Part shown: in pieces, positions 38,966-51,552 of the stretch
Layout of the letters: each line of letters opens with the position of its first letter
Numbering within the stretch: the first letter of the stretch is position 1
Assembly: GCF_007981265.1 (NCBI RefSeq)
Contig: NZ_CP034363.1
Span: 3,348,001 to 3,412,000 of the forward strand
Source: Pantoea sp. CCBC3-3-1
GTDB taxonomy: Bacteria; Pseudomonadota; Gammaproteobacteria; Enterobacterales; Enterobacteriaceae
Reading direction: 5' to 3'
Length of the DNA stretch: 64,000 bases
Position numbers and translations under genes: made by a program
Notes under the pieces: model-generated
Told to the model about the DNA's origin: nothing
Seen by the model: only the letters and a program-made list of their open reading frames with translations
The model's database searches: none

Positions 38966-40804
38966 TTAAACCACCATCAGCAGCGCCAGCACGACCACCG
39001 CACCAACGCTCATGGAAGCGACATACCAGCGCAGATAGCCGTTCTCGCTGACTACCAGCCCTTTGTTCGCCAGACGGGAGAACAGCGCCGGGATATTCAT
39101 CAGCCCGTTCAGCGGATCGCTTTTCAGTACCCAGGCGACAAACAGGTAAGGCTTGACGAAAACCTTGTCATACAGCCAGTCGAAGCCCCAGGCAGCAAAC
39201 CACCAGGTAGAGAAGAAGCGTCCCGGTGCGCTGCTGGCGATACTGTTTACCAGTGAGCGTTTACCCAGCCACAGGAACGCCGCGAGCAGGATGCCGACAA
39301 TCGCTACCACGCCCGAGGTGATTTCCAGTGTCAGCACGCTGCCGTGCGCCAGTTCCGTCGTTTCTGGCAGTACGCCTCTGAGCGGTGGAACAATCAGTGC
39401 ACCAATAAAGGTTGAGAGGATCAGCAGCACGATTAGCGGCAAATGATGCGTAATGCCTTTGCCCGCGTGCGCGTGAATTTTTTCTTCGCCATGGAAGGTA
39501 ATAAAGATCATACGGAAGGTGTAGAGCGAGGTCATAAATGCGCCGACCAGACCCGCAACCATCAGGTTAATGTGTCCATTTGCCAGCGCGCCCGCCAGGA
39601 TCTCATCCTTACTGAAGAAGCCCGCGGTAATCAGCGGTAACGCTGACAGCGCCGCGCCGCCCACCAGGAAGCAGACATACACCAGCGGAATGCTTTTACG
39701 CAGGCCGCCCATCTTGAAGATGTTCTGCTCGTGATGGCAGGCAAGGATCACCGAACCGGAAGAGAGGAACAGCAGCGCTTTAAAGAACGCATGGGTCATC
39801 AGATGGAAAATGGCCGCGTCCCAGGCCTGAACGCCCAGGGCGAGGAACATATAGCCAATCTGACTCATGGTTGAGTAAGCCAGCACGCGTTTGATATCGG
39901 TCTGCACCAGCGCGGCAAAGCCTGCCAGCACCAGCGTTATCGCACCAATAATCCCCACCAGATGCAGCACTTCCGGCGTCAGCAGGAACAGACCGTGACT
40001 GCGGGCAATCAGGTAAACGCCTGCCGTCACCATGGTTGCGGCGTGGATCAGCGCGGAAACCGGCGTTGGGCCTGCCATTGCATCGGCCAGCCAGGTTTGC
40101 AGCGGCAGCTGAGCAGATTTACCTACCGCGCCACCCAGCAGCATCAGCGTCGCCCATTGCAGCATGTGGTTATCCGCCGCGAAGTGCGCAGGCGCCAGCT
40201 CAACCATTTCGCGGAAGTTCAGCGTGCCCAGTTCGTTGTAGAGGATAAACAACGCAAACGCCAGGAACACATCGCCCACACGGGTGATGATAAAAGCTTT
40301 CATGGCCGCCGCGCCGTTTTTCGGATCGGTGTAGTAGAAGCCAATCAGCAGGTAGGAGCAAAGCCCCACCCCTTCCCAGCCCAGATACATCAGCATCAGG
40401 TTATCGGCCAGCACCAGAACCACCATGCTGGCGATAAACAGGTTGGTATAGGCAAAGAAGCGCGAATAGCCCTCATCTCCCCGCATATACCAGGAGGCAA
40501 ACATGTGGATAAAGAAGCCCACGCCGGTAACAACCGACAGCATGGTCAGTGATAAACCGTCCAGCGTCAGGTTGACCTTGATATTAAAGTTGCCAACGTG
40601 CATCCAGGTCCAAAGCGCCTGATTAAATACGGGCTGTCCCTGGCTGAAAAAGTCGATACCGACCCAGATCGTGACCAGCGCCGCCAAACCGACGGAACCC
40701 ATTCCCACCGTTGCCGACAGGTTTTCTGACCAGCGGCCGCGGGAAAAAGCCAGCAGCAAAAAGCCAATCAGCGGGAACAAAATGGTTAAATAGAGAAGAT
40801 TCAT
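38966..40804 (-). CDS. nuoL: NADH-quinone oxidoreductase subunit L
   Basis: NuoL is the distal antiporter-like subunit of complex I, with a long lateral helix. The product has 612 residues (E. coli 613). Conserved segments include the Glu of [17 protein letters not shown], the Lys of [31 protein letters not shown], and the second Lys of [19 protein letters not shown]. Its ATG overlaps the nuoK stop. Confidence 0.98.
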   Translation of the reverse strand: MNLLYLTILFPLIGFLLLAFSRGRWSENLSATVGMGSVGLAALVTIWVGIDFFSQGQPVFNQALWTWMHVGNFNIKVNLTLDGLSLTMLSVVTGVGFFIHMFASWYMRGDEGYSRFFAYTNLFIASMVVLVLADNLMLMYLGWEGVGLCSYLLIGFYYTDPKNGAAAMKAFIITRVGDVFLAFALFILYNELGTLNFREMVELAPAHFAADNHMLQWATLMLLGGAVGKSAQLPLQTWLADAMAGPTPVSALIHAATMVTAGVYLIARSHGLFLLTPEVLHLVGIIGAITLVLAGFAALVQTDIKRVLAYSTMSQIGYMFLALGVQAWDAAIFHLMTHAFFKALLFLSSGSVILACHHEQNIFKMGGLRKSIPLVYVCFLVGGAALSALPLITAGFFSKDEILAGALANGHINLMVAGLVGAFMTSLYTFRMIFITFHGEEKIHAHAGKGITHHLPLIVLLILSTFIGALIVPPLRGVLPETTELAHGSVLTLEITSGVVAIVGILLAAFLWLGKRSLVNSIASSAPGRFFSTWWFAAWGFDWLYDKVFVKPYLFVAWVLKSDPLNGLMNIPALFSRLANKGLVVSENGYLRWYVASMSVGAVVVLALLMVV

Positions 40805-41103
40805 CCGCGCATCTCACTCACTTTGTCAATGTTGAGGTTCTGGCTACGACGATGCAGCTGCAGCAACAGCGCCAGGCCGATACTGGCCTCCGCTGCGGCA
40901 AGGCTGATCGCCAGGATATACATCACCTGGCCGTCGGCTTGTCCCCAGTAGCTCCCCGCCACCACGAACGCCAGCGCTGCCGCGTTAATCATGATTTCGA
41001 GGCTAATCAGCATAAATAGCAGATTACGACGAATAATCACGCCAGTGAGGCCGAGGACAAAGAGAATAGCCGCCAGAATGAGGCCATGTTGCAAAGGGAT
41101 CAT
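40801..41103 (-). CDS. nuoK: NADH-quinone oxidoreductase subunit K
   Basis: NuoK is a 100-residue, three-helix membrane subunit of the proton pathway. Conserved Glu residues are in [13 protein letters not shown] and [18 protein letters not shown]. The length equals E. coli. It overlaps nuoJ and nuoL by 4 bases each (ATGA type), so the three are translationally coupled. Confidence 0.98.
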   Translation of the reverse strand: MIPLQHGLILAAILFVLGLTGVIIRRNLLFMLISLEIMINAAALAFVVAGSYWGQADGQVMYILAISLAAAEASIGLALLLQLHRRSQNLNIDKVSEMRG

Positions 41104-41654
41104 GCGTGTTCCTCCTTCTTGCTTTTTGCTGCATCCGCAGGACGGTTACTCAGGACTTCGCCAGCACGCTGCTCGCGGCCAATGTGGTAAGCCACCACCA
41201 GACCCGCCAGCAGCAGCATGGAAGCCAGTTCCACCGCCAGCACGTAAGGACCAAACAGGCTGATACCCACGGCTTTGGCATCAATCATGGTGCCGTCAAT
41301 GCCCTGATCGTTGATTGAGCGAATGGCGTAAACCACTACGCCCAGCAGCAGCAACGAGAGCAGCCCCGGCCCAAACCAGACGCCGGGCTTGAGCCATTCG
41401 CGCTCCTGAGCCTGAACGCTGTCGCCCAGGTTGAGCATCATCACCACGAACACAAAAAGCACCATAATCGCCCCGGCATAGACGATGATTTCCAACGCAC
41501 CGGCGAAATAGGCGCCCAGCGTGAAAAACACCCCGGCAATCGCCAGCAGGGAGATAATCAGATACAGCAGTGCGTGGACCGGGTTAGTGTGGGTAATAAC
41601 GCGCAACGTCGTTAGCACCGCCACCAGTCCGCAAAGATAAAATGCAAATTCCAT
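41100..41654 (-). CDS. nuoJ: NADH-quinone oxidoreductase subunit J
   Basis: NuoJ is a five-helix membrane subunit whose third helix rotates during turnover. The ATG at 41654 (184 residues, [10 protein letters not shown]) has AAGGAG at good distance and matches E. coli; a longer frame to 41735 overlaps nuoI and is rejected. The conserved segment [21 protein letters not shown] is present. Confidence 0.97.
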   Translation of the reverse strand: MEFAFYLCGLVAVLTTLRVITHTNPVHALLYLIISLLAIAGVFFTLGAYFAGALEIIVYAGAIMVLFVFVVMMLNLGDSVQAQEREWLKPGVWFGPGLLSLLLLGVVVYAIRSINDQGIDGTMIDAKAVGISLFGPYVLAVELASMLLLAGLVVAYHIGREQRAGEVLSNRPADAAKSKKEEHA

Positions 41655-41664
41655 GCCTGGCTCC

Positions 41665-42207
41665 TTAAGGTAACAAGCCCTTGACGTCGATGGGTTTGGC
41701 TTCATTGGCCGCTTCGCCTTTGTCCTTGCCATCAATCGCCATACCCGCCATCCGGTAGAAGTTATATTCCGGATATTTGCCCGGACCGGAAATCAGCAGG
41801 TTTTCTTTTTCATACACCAGATCCTGACGCTTGAACTCACCCAGTTCGAAGTCTGGGGTAAGCTGAATCGCAGTGGTCGGGCAAGCCTCTTCACACAGGC
41901 CACAGAAAATGCAGCGCGAGAAGTTGATACGGAAGAATTCGGGATACCAGCGGCCATCGGCCATTTCCGCTTTTTGCAGCGAGATACAGCCTACCGGACA
42001 GGCTACTGCGCAAAGGTTACAGGCGACGCAGCGTTCCTGACCATCGGGATCGCGTGTCAGCACAATACGCCCACGGTAGCGCGGCGGCAGGTAAACCGGC
42101 TCTTCCGGATACATCATGGTTTCACGCTTAGCAAACGCGTTAGAACCAATCAGCACGATACTGCGTACCGTTGTGCCAAATCCCACCAGAATGTCTTTAA
42201 TATTCAT
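41665..42207 (-). CDS. nuoI: NADH-quinone oxidoreductase subunit I
   Basis: NuoI carries the two [4Fe-4S] clusters N6a and N6b that lead electrons toward N2. The two ferredoxin motifs are [15 protein letters not shown] and [16 protein letters not shown]. The 180 residues equal E. coli. An amphipathic N-terminus docks it to the membrane arm. It follows nuoH after 15 bases. Confidence 0.98.
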   Translation of the reverse strand: MNIKDILVGFGTTVRSIVLIGSNAFAKRETMMYPEEPVYLPPRYRGRIVLTRDPDGQERCVACNLCAVACPVGCISLQKAEMADGRWYPEFFRINFSRCIFCGLCEEACPTTAIQLTPDFELGEFKRQDLVYEKENLLISGPGKYPEYNFYRMAGMAIDGKDKGEAANEAKPIDVKGLLP

Positions 42208-42222
42208 CGATTAACCCCAAAC

Positions 42223-43197
42223 TCACGCGTTGTACAGAATCACTGCGGCGGTCGCCAGCAGGTTCAACAGCGTCAACGGCAAACAGACTTTCCAGCCAAA
42301 CGACATCACCTGGTCATAGCGCGGACGCGGTAGCGCAGCACGAATCAAAATGAACATCACCATGAAGAACGCCGTTTTGATGGCGAACCAGAAAATCGGC
42401 GGCAGCCACGGACCGTTCCAGCCGCCGAAGAACAGCGTCACAATCAGAGATGAAACGGTGACGATACCGACGTATTCACCCACAAAGAACAGACCGAACT
42501 TCATCCCGGCGTATTCAATATGATAACCGTCGGCCAGTTCCTGCTCCGCTTCCGGCTGGTCAAAAGGATGACGGTGACAGACCGCAACGCCCGCAATGGC
42601 GAAGGTGATAAAGCCAAAGAACTGCGGAATAATGTTCCACAGATGCTGCTGGCTGTTAACGATATCCACCATATTGAACGAGCCTGCCTGCGCCACCACG
42701 CCCATCAGCGACAGGCCAAGAAACACCTCATAGCTCAGGGTTTGCGCCGACGCACGCATCGCGCCCAGCAGGGAGTATTTGTTGTTACTGGACCAGCCCG
42801 CGAACAGCACGGCGTAAACAGCCAGGCCAGCCATCATCAGGAAGAACAGGATGCCGATATTTAAATCGGCCCCCATCCAGGTCGAAGTGACGGGCACAAT
42901 CGCCATCGCCAGCAGCAGCGAGGTAAAAGCGATCATTGGCGCGAGGGTAAAGATCACCCGGTCGGTAAACGGCGGCGTCCAGTCCTCTTTAAAGAACATT
43001 TTGATCATATCCGCCACCAGCTGAAGCGAGCCGCCCCAGCCGACGCGGTTAGGTCCATAGCGGTTCTGGAACAGCCCGAGCAGGCGACGTTCGCCAAAGC
43101 TCATAAACGCGCCACAGCCCACTACCACAAACAGGATCACCAATGCTTTAACGACGGCAATAATCACATCAGTAACTTCCGGTGTTAACCAACTCAT
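42223..43197 (-). CDS. nuoH: NADH-quinone oxidoreductase subunit H
   Basis: NuoH forms much of the quinone-binding chamber at the junction of the arms. The product has 324 residues (E. coli 325). Family motifs are [38 protein letters not shown] and [15 protein letters not shown]. The ATG overlaps the nuoG stop. Confidence 0.98.
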   Translation of the reverse strand: MSWLTPEVTDVIIAVVKALVILFVVVGCGAFMSFGERRLLGLFQNRYGPNRVGWGGSLQLVADMIKMFFKEDWTPPFTDRVIFTLAPMIAFTSLLLAMAIVPVTSTWMGADLNIGILFFLMMAGLAVYAVLFAGWSSNNKYSLLGAMRASAQTLSYEVFLGLSLMGVVAQAGSFNMVDIVNSQQHLWNIIPQFFGFITFAIAGVAVCHRHPFDQPEAEQELADGYHIEYAGMKFGLFFVGEYVGIVTVSSLIVTLFFGGWNGPWLPPIFWFAIKTAFFMVMFILIRAALPRPRYDQVMSFGWKVCLPLTLLNLLATAAVILYNA

Positions 43198-45920
43198 TGC
43201 GCCGCCTCCCGCAGATTGTCAATATTGGCACCCAACAGGAATGGCGGGATGCCCGGCATGCCTAACGGCAGTCCTACCTGCCCCGCCTGCAACGTTGCCG
43301 AGAAACGTACCGGCAGACGCAGGGTTTCTCCTGAACAGCCAAACTCCACAAAGGTGCCGGCATTCACGCCCAGCTTCTCGGCATCAGCCGGATTGACCAC
43401 CACATAAGGCGTAGCCATACGCTGTTGGAAAACGGGCGAGCGCTGACTCATCTCTTCACTGCCGAACAGCTGGAAATAAGGGGCGACACGCCAGTTGTCC
43501 GCCTGACCGGTAAAGGCAACGGGCACGTTATCAAACCAGCCCAGCTGGCTGTCGCCTGCTTCAAACAGGCGCACACCCGGATCGCCGTTACGCAGCTTGC
43601 CGCCCACTTCATCCTGGAATTTGTTCCAGGCCTGCGGGGAGTTCCAGCCCGGCGCCCAGGCAAACGGGATCTGCGAACGGGCAGCGCCCGGCTGGTTGTT
43701 CCCTTCCATTGAGAAGGCGAACATGGTGTCTTTGTCCTGCGGCTGGCGCGGCTCATGCACGCTGATGTTTGCACGCATCGCCGTACGACCACTGGCACGT
43801 GCTGGTGAACGCGCCAGTTTCTGACCACGGATACGGAAGCTGGCATCCGGCGCGGCCTCTTTGATTCCGGCCAGCTGAGGGAAGGCGGCTATACAAGCAT
43901 CGATAACGTGGTCGAGCTGTGTCCAGTCCACTTCGCGGCTGCTGATGGTGCTCTGGAGCGAATGCAGCCAGCGCCAGCTTTCCAACATTTCCACTTTGTC
44001 GTCGTAGTAAGCAGGATCGTAAACCTGGAAGAAACGCTGCGCGCGACCTTCCTGATTGACTACCGTGCCGTCGCTTTCGGCAAAGCTTGCGGTGGAGAGG
44101 ATCAAACCGGCTTTTTCAACAGTGCGGGTGCGCTGATGATCGATAACGATGACGTTTGGCGTATTGCTTAGCGCCGCATCTACCTGAGCGGCAGGCGCGT
44201 GACGATAGAGATCGTTTTCCATAATGATCACCGCATCTGCCGAACCCTCTTTCAGCTCGCCCAACACGGCATCCAGCGATTTCCCGCCAATCATGCCCAG
44301 TCCAACGCTGTTGGCGGCACCCGCCAATAGCGTAATCCCGACCTCTGCGCCGCGACCTTTCAGCGCTTTAGCCACGTTGGCAGCAGCCTGAATGGTGGCT
44401 TCGCTACCGGCATGAGTGCCGGCAATAATCAGCGGCTTTTTCGCACCGGCCAGCGCCTGAACAACCACATCGATTTTGCCGCTGAGGGCGCGATCGATGC
44501 CCTCAACTGCCGGTGCAGTCTCATCCAGCGCGTGAGCAATCGCGAAACCGACGCGAGCCTGATCTTCAACCGGCGCGCGATAGCTCCATGCGGCAATATC
44601 ATCGAGGCGAGTGGCATCAACGTGGGTGACAAACAGCGGATGTTTGGCGTGCTGACCAATATTCATGATGGCGGCAATCTGCCAGTCGGACACTTTCTGC
44701 GCGGCGGCCATGTCACGCGCTTTGCCTTTCACGGCCTGCCGTACGGAAAGCGCCACGCGGGCACCGACCTGCGTCAGGTCTTCGCCCAATACCAGTACCG
44801 CATCATAGCTTTCGATTTCACGCAGCGCAGGCGTATGCACACCGCTGTCGCGCAGAACCTTCAGCATCAGCTCCAGCCGCGACTGCTCGCCCGATGGAAT
44901 GCCAGTAGAGAAGTTTTCCGCACCGACCAGCTCACGCAGTGCAAAGTTGCTTTCGACGCTGGCGCGAGGTGAACCAATGCCGATCACTTTTTTCGCCTGG
45001 CGCAGTACGTCAGCCGCGCCCTGCATCGCCTGTTCAGCGTTCAGGGCAATCCAGTCATTGCCACGGCGCTGCATTGGCTGGCGAGGACGATCTTTAAGAT
45101 TGACGTAGCCGTAACCGAAACGCCCGCGGTCGCAAAGGAAGTACTGGTTTACGGTGCCGTTATAGCGGTTTTCAATACGACGCAGTTCGCCATAGCGCTC
45201 ACCCGGGCTGGTATTACAGCCGATGCTGCACTGCTGGCAGATGCTTGGCGCATACTGCATGTCCCATTTACGGTTATAGCGTTCGGAGTGCGTTTTATCG
45301 GTGAATACGCCGGTCGGGCAGATTTCCACCAGGTTGCCGGAAAACTCGCTTTCCAGCGTACCGTCTTCCGGGCGGCCGAAGTAGACGTTATCGTGCGCGC
45401 CGTACACGCCAAGATCGGTGCCGTCCGCGTAATCTTTGTAGTAGCGTACGCAACGGTAACAGGCGATACAGCGGTTCATTTCGTGAGAGATGAACGGGCC
45501 AAGGTCCTGGTTACGGTGGGTTCGCTTGGTAAAGCGATAGCGACGGAAGCTGTGGCCAGTCATCACGGTCATATCCTGCAAATGGCAGTTACCGCCTTCT
45601 TCACAGACCGGGCAATCATGCGGGTGGTTGGTCATCAGCCACTCCACCACGCTTTCACGGAATTCTTTTGCCTCGCCATCATCAATAGAGATGAAGGTGC
45701 CGTCAGACGCTGGCGTCATACAGGACATCACCAGGCGGCCACGCGTATCTTCGGCATTTTGGAATTGCTTCACCGCACACTGGCGGCAGGCACCGACGCT
45801 ACCGAGCGCCGGGTGCCAGCAAAAATAAGGAATATCAAGGCCAAGAGAGAGGCAAGCCTGTAGCAGGTTGTCCGCTCCATCGACATCGTATTCTTTACCG
45901 TCTACATGAATTGTAGCCAT
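43194..45920 (-). CDS. nuoG: NADH-quinone oxidoreductase subunit G
   Basis: NuoG is the largest peripheral-arm subunit, holding clusters N1b, N4, N5 and N7. The ATG at 45920 gives 908 residues (same as E. coli); a TTG 15 bases upstream is less likely. The [2Fe-2S] ligands start with [19 protein letters not shown]5 is in [17 protein letters not shown]4 in [11 protein letters not shown], and N7 in CQQCSIGCN plus the Cys of [10 protein letters not shown]. The molybdopterin-reductase-like C-terminal half lacks a cofactor. Confidence 0.98.
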   Translation of the reverse strand: MATIHVDGKEYDVDGADNLLQACLSLGLDIPYFCWHPALGSVGACRQCAVKQFQNAEDTRGRLVMSCMTPASDGTFISIDDGEAKEFRESVVEWLMTNHPHDCPVCEEGGNCHLQDMTVMTGHSFRRYRFTKRTHRNQDLGPFISHEMNRCIACYRCVRYYKDYADGTDLGVYGAHDNVYFGRPEDGTLESEFSGNLVEICPTGVFTDKTHSERYNRKWDMQYAPSICQQCSIGCNTSPGERYGELRRIENRYNGTVNQYFLCDRGRFGYGYVNLKDRPRQPMQRRGNDWIALNAEQAMQGAADVLRQAKKVIGIGSPRASVESNFALRELVGAENFSTGIPSGEQSRLELMLKVLRDSGVHTPALREIESYDAVLVLGEDLTQVGARVALSVRQAVKGKARDMAAAQKVSDWQIAAIMNIGQHAKHPLFVTHVDATRLDDIAAWSYRAPVEDQARVGFAIAHALDETAPAVEGIDRALSGKIDVVVQALAGAKKPLIIAGTHAGSEATIQAAANVAKALKGRGAEVGITLLAGAANSVGLGMIGGKSLDAVLGELKEGSADAVIIMENDLYRHAPAAQVDAALSNTPNVIVIDHQRTRTVEKAGLILSTASFAESDGTVVNQEGRAQRFFQVYDPAYYDDKVEMLESWRWLHSLQSTISSREVDWTQLDHVIDACIAAFPQLAGIKEAAPDASFRIRGQKLARSPARASGRTAMRANISVHEPRQPQDKDTMFAFSMEGNNQPGAARSQIPFAWAPGWNSPQAWNKFQDEVGGKLRNGDPGVRLFEAGDSQLGWFDNVPVAFTGQADNWRVAPYFQLFGSEEMSQRSPVFQQRMATPYVVVNPADAEKLGVNAGTFVEFGCSGETLRLPVRFSATLQAGQVGLPLGMPGIPPFLLGANIDNLREAAQ

Positions 45921-45995
45921 AGTGAACTTGCTCAAGTAAGGCCCGGGGTTAATCGGGCGTTAAACATAAACTGTTATCTGCGCGTAAGCGTCGTT

Positions 45996-47342
45996 TTACC
46001 AGCGAGCCTTCAGCAGGTTGGCCTGAATACCGGCAATCGCATGCGCGTTGCTGTAAACCTGCGGCGCAATGCCTGCTTCGAATTCTTCGCGGAAATATTT
46101 GATTGCGCTTTGCAGTGGCTCGACTGCACCTGGCGCATGCGCACAGAACGTTTTACCCGGGCCAAGCTGGCGGCAGAGCTGCAACAGGGTTTCGATATCG
46201 CCCGGCTGCCCTTCTTTACGTTCCAGCGCGCGCAGAATTTTTACGCTCCACGGCAGGCCATCACGACAGGGCGTGCACCAGCCGCAGGATTCACGGGCGA
46301 AAAACTCTTCCAGGTTACGCACCAGCGAAACCATATTGATTTCGTGGTCGACGGCCATGGCCAGCGCGGTACCCAGACGACTGCCCGCTTTGCCAATGCT
46401 GGCAAATTCCATCGGCAAATCGAGGTGGGATTCGGTCAGGAAATCGGTTCCTGCCCCGCCCGGCTGCCAGGCTTTAAACTTCAGGCCATCACGCATGCCG
46501 CCGGCATAGTCTTCGAGGATTTCACGCGCGGTGGTGCCAAACGGCAGCTCCCAAACGCCCGGGTTTTTTACCCGACCCGAGAAGCCCATCATTTTGGTGC
46601 CGGTATCGTCGCTTTTGGAGATGTTTTTGTACCAGTCGACGCCGTTAGCCAAAATTGCCGGAACGTTAGAAAGCGTCTCAACGTTGTTTACGCAGGTTGG
46701 CTTGCCCCATGCACCCGCAGATGCCGGGAACGGCGGTTTCGAACGAGGATTCGCGCGACGGCCTTCCAGCGAGTTGATCAGCGCCGTTTCTTCGCCACAG
46801 ATATAACGACCTGCGCCGGTATGCACGATCAGCTCAAAATCAAAACCGGTACCGAGGATGTTTTTCCCCAGATAACCGGCCTCTGTCGCTTCAGCAATAG
46901 CGCGACGCAAATTGACAGCGGCTTCAATATATTCGCCGCGCAGGAAGATGTAGCCACGGTAGGCTTTTAGCGCAAACGCACTGATCAACATGCCTTCCAC
47001 CAGCTGGTGTGGCATTTGCTCCATCAGCAAGCGGTCTTTGTAGGTGCCTGGTTCCATCTCATCCGCGTTGCACAGCAGATAACGGATGTTCATGGATTCA
47101 TCTTTCGGCATCAGGCTCCACTTCAGTCCCGTGGAGAAACCTGCGCCGCCACGGCCTTTCAGACCTGAATCTTTCACCGCCGCCACAATCTCATCCTGAG
47201 ACAGAGTTTTCAGCGCCTTATCGGCACCTGCGTAGCCATTTTTGCTGCGGTATTCGTCAAAGAAAACCGGCTGTTTGTCGTCGCGCAGACGCCAGGTAAG
47301 CGGATGCATTTCCGCAGTACGAATGATCTGTTTGGCTGTCAT
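45996..47342 (-). CDS. nuoF: NADH-quinone oxidoreductase subunit F
   Basis: NuoF binds NADH and FMN and holds cluster N3, starting electron flow in complex I. The product has 448 residues (E. coli 445). The nucleotide sites are [16 protein letters not shown] and [20 protein letters not shown]. The N3 ligands are in [12 protein letters not shown] and a later Cys in GKTFCAHA. Its ATG overlaps the nuoE stop as ATGA. A gap of 75 bases precedes nuoG. Confidence 0.98.
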   Translation of the reverse strand: MTAKQIIRTAEMHPLTWRLRDDKQPVFFDEYRSKNGYAGADKALKTLSQDEIVAAVKDSGLKGRGGAGFSTGLKWSLMPKDESMNIRYLLCNADEMEPGTYKDRLLMEQMPHQLVEGMLISAFALKAYRGYIFLRGEYIEAAVNLRRAIAEATEAGYLGKNILGTGFDFELIVHTGAGRYICGEETALINSLEGRRANPRSKPPFPASAGAWGKPTCVNNVETLSNVPAILANGVDWYKNISKSDDTGTKMMGFSGRVKNPGVWELPFGTTAREILEDYAGGMRDGLKFKAWQPGGAGTDFLTESHLDLPMEFASIGKAGSRLGTALAMAVDHEINMVSLVRNLEEFFARESCGWCTPCRDGLPWSVKILRALERKEGQPGDIETLLQLCRQLGPGKTFCAHAPGAVEPLQSAIKYFREEFEAGIAPQVYSNAHAIAGIQANLLKARW

Positions 47343-47854
47343 TGATACTGCTCCAGTAAATTGACGATGTTTTCCGGCGTAAGATGAACGTGCGTATCTT
47401 CATCCACCATCATCGTCGGGCCTTTGTCACAGTTACCGAGGCAGCAGGTTGGCAGCAGCGTAAAGCGGCCATCCGCCGTGGTCTGGCCTGGTTTAATTTG
47501 CAGGTTTTCTTCCAGCGCCGCCTGAATGCCCTGGAAACCGGTGATATGGCAAACCACGCTATCGCAGTAGCGGATTACGTGGCGGCCAACCGGCTGACGG
47601 AAAATCTGGCTGTAAAAGGTGGCTACGCCTTCCACATCGCTGGCCGGAATGCCCAAGACATCGGCAATGGCATGGATAGCGCCATCCGGCACCCAGCCGC
47701 GCTGTTTCTGAACGATTTTCAGCGCTTCAATCGACGCCGCGCGGGCATCTTCGTAATGATGCTTTTCGTGCTCGATGGCATCATGTTCTGCCGCACTCAG
47801 CACAAAAGCCTTGTTATCTTCGATCGTTTCGATCGCAATTCGTTGATCGTGCAT
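47339..47854 (-). CDS. nuoE: NADH-quinone oxidoreductase subunit E
   Basis: NuoE is a thioredoxin-like [2Fe-2S] protein carrying N1a next to NuoF. The cluster ligands lie in [11 protein letters not shown] and [12 protein letters not shown]. The 171 residues slightly exceed the 166 of E. coli. It begins 2 bases after nuoCD and overlaps nuoF. Confidence 0.98.
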   Translation of the reverse strand: MHDQRIAIETIEDNKAFVLSAAEHDAIEHEKHHYEDARAASIEALKIVQKQRGWVPDGAIHAIADVLGIPASDVEGVATFYSQIFRQPVGRHVIRYCDSVVCHITGFQGIQAALEENLQIKPGQTTADGRFTLLPTCCLGNCDKGPTMMVDEDTHVHLTPENIVNLLEQYQ

Positions 47855-47856
47855 AA

Positions 47857-49656
47857 TTAGCGGTCCACGTCTGACATAACAAAATCAATACTGCCGAGAT
47901 ATACGATCAAATCGGATACCAGGCTGCCGTTGATTACCGAAGGGATCTGCTGCAGATGTGGGAAGCTCGGCGTACGCACGCGGGTGCGGTAGCTCATGGT
48001 GCTTCCATCACTGGTCAGGTAGTAGCTGTTGATCCCTTTCGTCGCTTCAATCATCTGGAAGGATTCGTTGGCCGGCATTACCGGTCCCCACGAAACCTGT
48101 AGGAAGTGAGTGATCAGCGTTTCGATATGCTGTAGCGTGCGCTCTTTTGGCGGCGGCGTGGTTAACGGATGATCGGCCTTGAATGGGCCTTCCGGCATAT
48201 TTTTCAGGCACTGCTCAAGGATGCGCATACTCTGACGCATCTCTTCCATTTTCAGCATCACGCGCGTGTAGGCACAGCTGACGCCATCGCCGATTGGCAC
48301 TTCAAAATCGAAGTTTTCGTAACCTGAATAAGGGCGCCATTTACGCACGTCGAAGTCCAGCCCGGTTGCACGAAGCCCCGCACCCGTGGTTCCCCACGCC
48401 AGCGCCTCATCCATGCCATAGGCGGAAACCCCTTTCGCACGGCCGATCAGCACCGAGTTTTTCAGTGCGGTTTGCTCATAGGCTTTCAGGCGTTTTGGCA
48501 TCCAGTCGAGGAATTCACGCAGCAGACGATCCCAACCTTTCGGTAAATCGTGCGCCACGCCACCAATGCGGAACCAGGCCGGATGCATACGGAAACCGGT
48601 GATGGCTTCCACAACATCGTAAATTTTCTGGCGATCGGTAAAGGCAAAGAACACCGGAGACATCGCCCCAACGTCCTGAATAAAGGTAGAAATATAGAGA
48701 AGATGGCTGTTAATGCGGAACAGCTCGGAAAGCATTACGCGGATCACATCCACGCGCTCAGGCACTTTAATACCGGCCAGCTTTTCTACCGCCAGCACGT
48801 AAGGCATTTCGTTAACGCAGCCGCCGAGGTATTCAATACGATCGGTATAGGGGATATAGCTGTGCCAGGACTGACGCTCGCCCATTTTTTCCGCGCCGCG
48901 ATGGTGATAACCCACATCCGGGACGCAATCCACAATCTCTTCACCATCCAGCTGCAAAATGATGCGGAACGCACCGTGCGCAGAGGGGTGGTTCGGACCG
49001 AGGTTCAGGAACATAAAGTCTTCGTTAGCCGTGCCGCGCTTCATGCCCCACTCTTCCGGCTTGAAGGTCATCTGCTCCATCGCCAGATCTTCCGTTTGCT
49101 TTGTCAGCTGGAACGGATCGAATTCTGTCGCACGCGCCGGATAGTCTTTACGTAGCGGATGGCCTTCCCAGTCCTGCGGCATCATGATCCTTGTCAGATG
49201 CGGGTGACCATCAAAGGTGATGCCAAACATTTCCCAGGTTTCACGTTCATACCAGTTGGCATTTGGAAATATTTTGGTGATGGTCGGAACGTGCAGATCT
49301 TTTTCAGACAGCGCCACTTTGAGCATAATGTCGCGGTTACGCTCAATGGAAATAAAGTGGTAGAACACGGAAAAATCGGCCGCAGGCAGGCCCGCGCGAT
49401 GCGTTCGCAAGCGCTCATCCATACCGTGCAGGTCGTACAACATCACATAGGGTTTCGGCAGCTTGCGCAGAAACTCAATTATTTCCAGTAATTGTTCGCG
49501 CCTGACCCAGACTACCGGAATGCCGGTACGGGTTGGCTGAACGGTAAAGGCATCAGGCCCAAAACGGTTACGCAACTCGCCGATCACCGGGTCATCCTGG
49601 TGATCCCGGGTTTGCCATGCTGGCTGGGCGAGATCTTGCGTGGTCAAATCTGTCAT
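47857..49656 (-). CDS. nuoC: NADH-quinone oxidoreductase fused subunit C/D
   Basis: The protein fuses subunit C (residues 1-190) and D (the remainder), as in all Enterobacterales. The total is 599 residues. The C part has [12 protein letters not shown] and [12 protein letters not shown]. The D part, derived from hydrogenase large subunit, contains [13 protein letters not shown] and [16 protein letters not shown] near the quinone site. The fusion point is around FKPEEWGM. It is sometimes called nuoCD. Confidence 0.97.
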   Translation of the reverse strand: MTDLTTQDLAQPAWQTRDHQDDPVIGELRNRFGPDAFTVQPTRTGIPVVWVRREQLLEIIEFLRKLPKPYVMLYDLHGMDERLRTHRAGLPAADFSVFYHFISIERNRDIMLKVALSEKDLHVPTITKIFPNANWYERETWEMFGITFDGHPHLTRIMMPQDWEGHPLRKDYPARATEFDPFQLTKQTEDLAMEQMTFKPEEWGMKRGTANEDFMFLNLGPNHPSAHGAFRIILQLDGEEIVDCVPDVGYHHRGAEKMGERQSWHSYIPYTDRIEYLGGCVNEMPYVLAVEKLAGIKVPERVDVIRVMLSELFRINSHLLYISTFIQDVGAMSPVFFAFTDRQKIYDVVEAITGFRMHPAWFRIGGVAHDLPKGWDRLLREFLDWMPKRLKAYEQTALKNSVLIGRAKGVSAYGMDEALAWGTTGAGLRATGLDFDVRKWRPYSGYENFDFEVPIGDGVSCAYTRVMLKMEEMRQSMRILEQCLKNMPEGPFKADHPLTTPPPKERTLQHIETLITHFLQVSWGPVMPANESFQMIEATKGINSYYLTSDGSTMSYRTRVRTPSFPHLQQIPSVINGSLVSDLIVYLGSIDFVMSDVDR

Positions 49657-49762
49657 AAATTATTCACCATGTGGGCCTGCAAAGCCCTCAGTATTGGCGT
49701 CACGACAGGCCGTGCGCGTATTTTGTTTTTTATGCGCCGGGTAAGCCCGTCGGTTAACTGCT

Positions 49763-50437
49763 TTAAATTTCGTCAGGCGTGCGCAGGTTAGTCACCGCAA
49801 TGCGTTCGCCCTGCTTTCTTTCACGCTCGGACGGCATATTGGCACGGTAAACGCCCTGATCGCCGACGACCCAGGAAAGCGGTCGACGTTCTTTACCGAT
49901 AGATTCCTGCAACAGCAGCAGTGCTTGCATATAGGCTTCCGGGCGCGGCGGGCACCCTGGAATATACACATCTACCGGCAGGAATTTATCCACGCCCTGC
50001 ACCACGGAATAGATGTCGTACATCCCGCCCGAGTTGGCGCAGGCTCCCATCGAAATGACCCATTTCGGCTCCAGCATCTGGTCATACAGACGCTGAACAA
50101 CGGGGGCCATTTTGGTAAAGCAGGTACCGGCAACGACCATAAAGTCAGCCTGGCGAGGCGAGGCACGAATAACTTCCGAACCAAAGCGGGCAACGTCATG
50201 CACTGAGGTGAATGAGGTGGTCATTTCGACGTAACAACATGAAAGGCCAAAGTTAAATGGCCAAAGGGAGTTTTTCCTTCCCCAGTTCACCATGTCGTGC
50301 ATAGCCGTTTCGAGCTTGCCCATGTAAACGCTTTGATGAACGTGCTTCTCCAGAGGATCGGTGACGATCTCTTGTTTCTGCAGCGGATAACGGTCGTTCT
50401 CACCGTTCGGATCTGCGCGGGTAAGCGTGTAGTCCAT
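49763..50437 (-). CDS. nuoB: NADH-quinone oxidoreductase subunit B
   Basis: NuoB holds cluster N2, which reduces quinone. The ligands are the tandem cysteines of [10 protein letters not shown], the Cys of VAGTCFTKM, and the Cys of [11 protein letters not shown]. The 224 residues compare with 220 in E. coli. A spacer of 106 bases separates it from nuoCD. Confidence 0.98.
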   Translation of the reverse strand: MDYTLTRADPNGENDRYPLQKQEIVTDPLEKHVHQSVYMGKLETAMHDMVNWGRKNSLWPFNFGLSCCYVEMTTSFTSVHDVARFGSEVIRASPRQADFMVVAGTCFTKMAPVVQRLYDQMLEPKWVISMGACANSGGMYDIYSVVQGVDKFLPVDVYIPGCPPRPEAYMQALLLLQESIGKERRPLSWVVGDQGVYRANMPSERERKQGERIAVTNLRTPDEI

Positions 50438-50452
50438 TTTTATGCCTCGCTG

Positions 50453-50890
50453 TTACTGCGTGTGACGATTGGAATGCGAAATGGTTGTTGGCTTAACCAC
50501 GACACGACGAGGTGCCGGAGCCCAGTCCAGCGCGCGAATACGCACCAGATAAACCAAACCAGCAAGCAGTACCAAAATGAAGATGGCGGCTTCGATAAAG
50601 CCAATCCACCCGCTTTCGCGAATGGCGGTCGACCAGGCGTACAGGTAGAGGGCTTCTACATCGAAAATGACGAAGAACATGGCGACCAGATAGAATTTGG
50701 CGGACATGCGCAGCTTGGCGGTACCGACCGGAGCGGCTCCGGACTCAAAAGGCGTATTTGTATATCTTCCACGGGCTTTTCCGCCCAAAAACCATGCTCC
50801 AGCTAACATTGCGCAGCACAGACCGATGGCTGTGATCAGAAATACAGCAAACGCCCAGTGGTGGGCGATAACTTCAGTGGTTGTTGACAT
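50453..50890 (-). CDS. nuoA: NADH-quinone oxidoreductase subunit A
   Basis: NuoA is a small three-helix membrane subunit at the quinone-binding junction. The product has 145 residues (E. coli 147). Conserved segments are [20 protein letters not shown] and [15 protein letters not shown]. It is the first gene of the nuo operon. Confidence 0.98.
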   Translation of the reverse strand: MSTTTEVIAHHWAFAVFLITAIGLCCAMLAGAWFLGGKARGRYTNTPFESGAAPVGTAKLRMSAKFYLVAMFFVIFDVEALYLYAWSTAIRESGWIGFIEAAIFILVLLAGLVYLVRIRALDWAPAPRRVVVKPTTISHSNRHTQ

Positions 50891-51454
50891 ACACTCTGCT
50901 TAATTCAATAACGTGGCGTCAGGCGTCTGCTCTGCTAGTCGGCAGTTAACCCACCACATCGATTCAAGGGAAAAATAAAAAACCTGATAAACTTTACTGT
51001 CTTTTCAGAGTAAGCAGCAATTTTATGTGGTTTTTTACTCCTTTCTATAACCTTTTGTCAACTTTGACAAAAGTATCCACAGATTATTTTACACCCGCAG
51101 CATTTATTTAACATTTTATGCTCAAATACTGCGCTAAATCGAGTCAGTTTACCCTTTCAGGTAAAGTGTAGCGGGTATTTCCCTGCATGGATCGCGGATT
51201 TAACAAAGACTATTTTGGCAGGAAATGTGGGCTTTTCCTTCCCCTGAGCAGGGTTATTTTTTTGATCCAGAACAGACTTTTGTAACTTATGCAGAAAAAA
51301 CAGACGATGCAGACTGAGCAAAATCAAGTCAGCTGCATTATTTTTGCACTTCTGCATTAAGACGAAGGGGTATATCAGAGGGGGTGACGGTTTTAACATC
51401 AACACAGCAAAAAAAGGAGGACAAACCCCCTGTCATTTATTAAAAAAACATCAT
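50891..51454 (-). promoter_or_regulatory. nuo operon control region
   Basis: The AT-rich upstream region of nuoA has no supported gene; two frames of about 80 codons lie on opposite strands and look accidental. Two signals stand out. A 22-bp perfect palindrome, CTTTTGTCAA-CT-TTGACAAAAG, lies at 51052-51073. On the minus strand GTTAAATAAATGCTG (51098-51112) matches the ArcA-P consensus at 12 of 15 positions. In E. coli nuo is repressed by ArcA and controlled by NarL and Fnr. Site assignment here is by motif only. Confidence 0.5.
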
Positions 51455-51499
51455 AAAAAAAGCCTCATGGCGCACAGGGCTGCCATAAGGCTTTTTTTT
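51455..51499. terminator. Bidirectional terminator after lrhA
   Basis: The arms AAGCCTCATGGC and GCCATAAGGCTT (one G-U pair) are flanked by A and T runs. The hairpin lies downstream of lrhA on the minus strand and insulates lrhA from nuo. Confidence 0.85.
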
Positions 51500-51552
51500 C
51501 TCTTTTCTGCTGATTATTTATTTAAAAATCAGCAGGTAATACAGAGTTTTTT

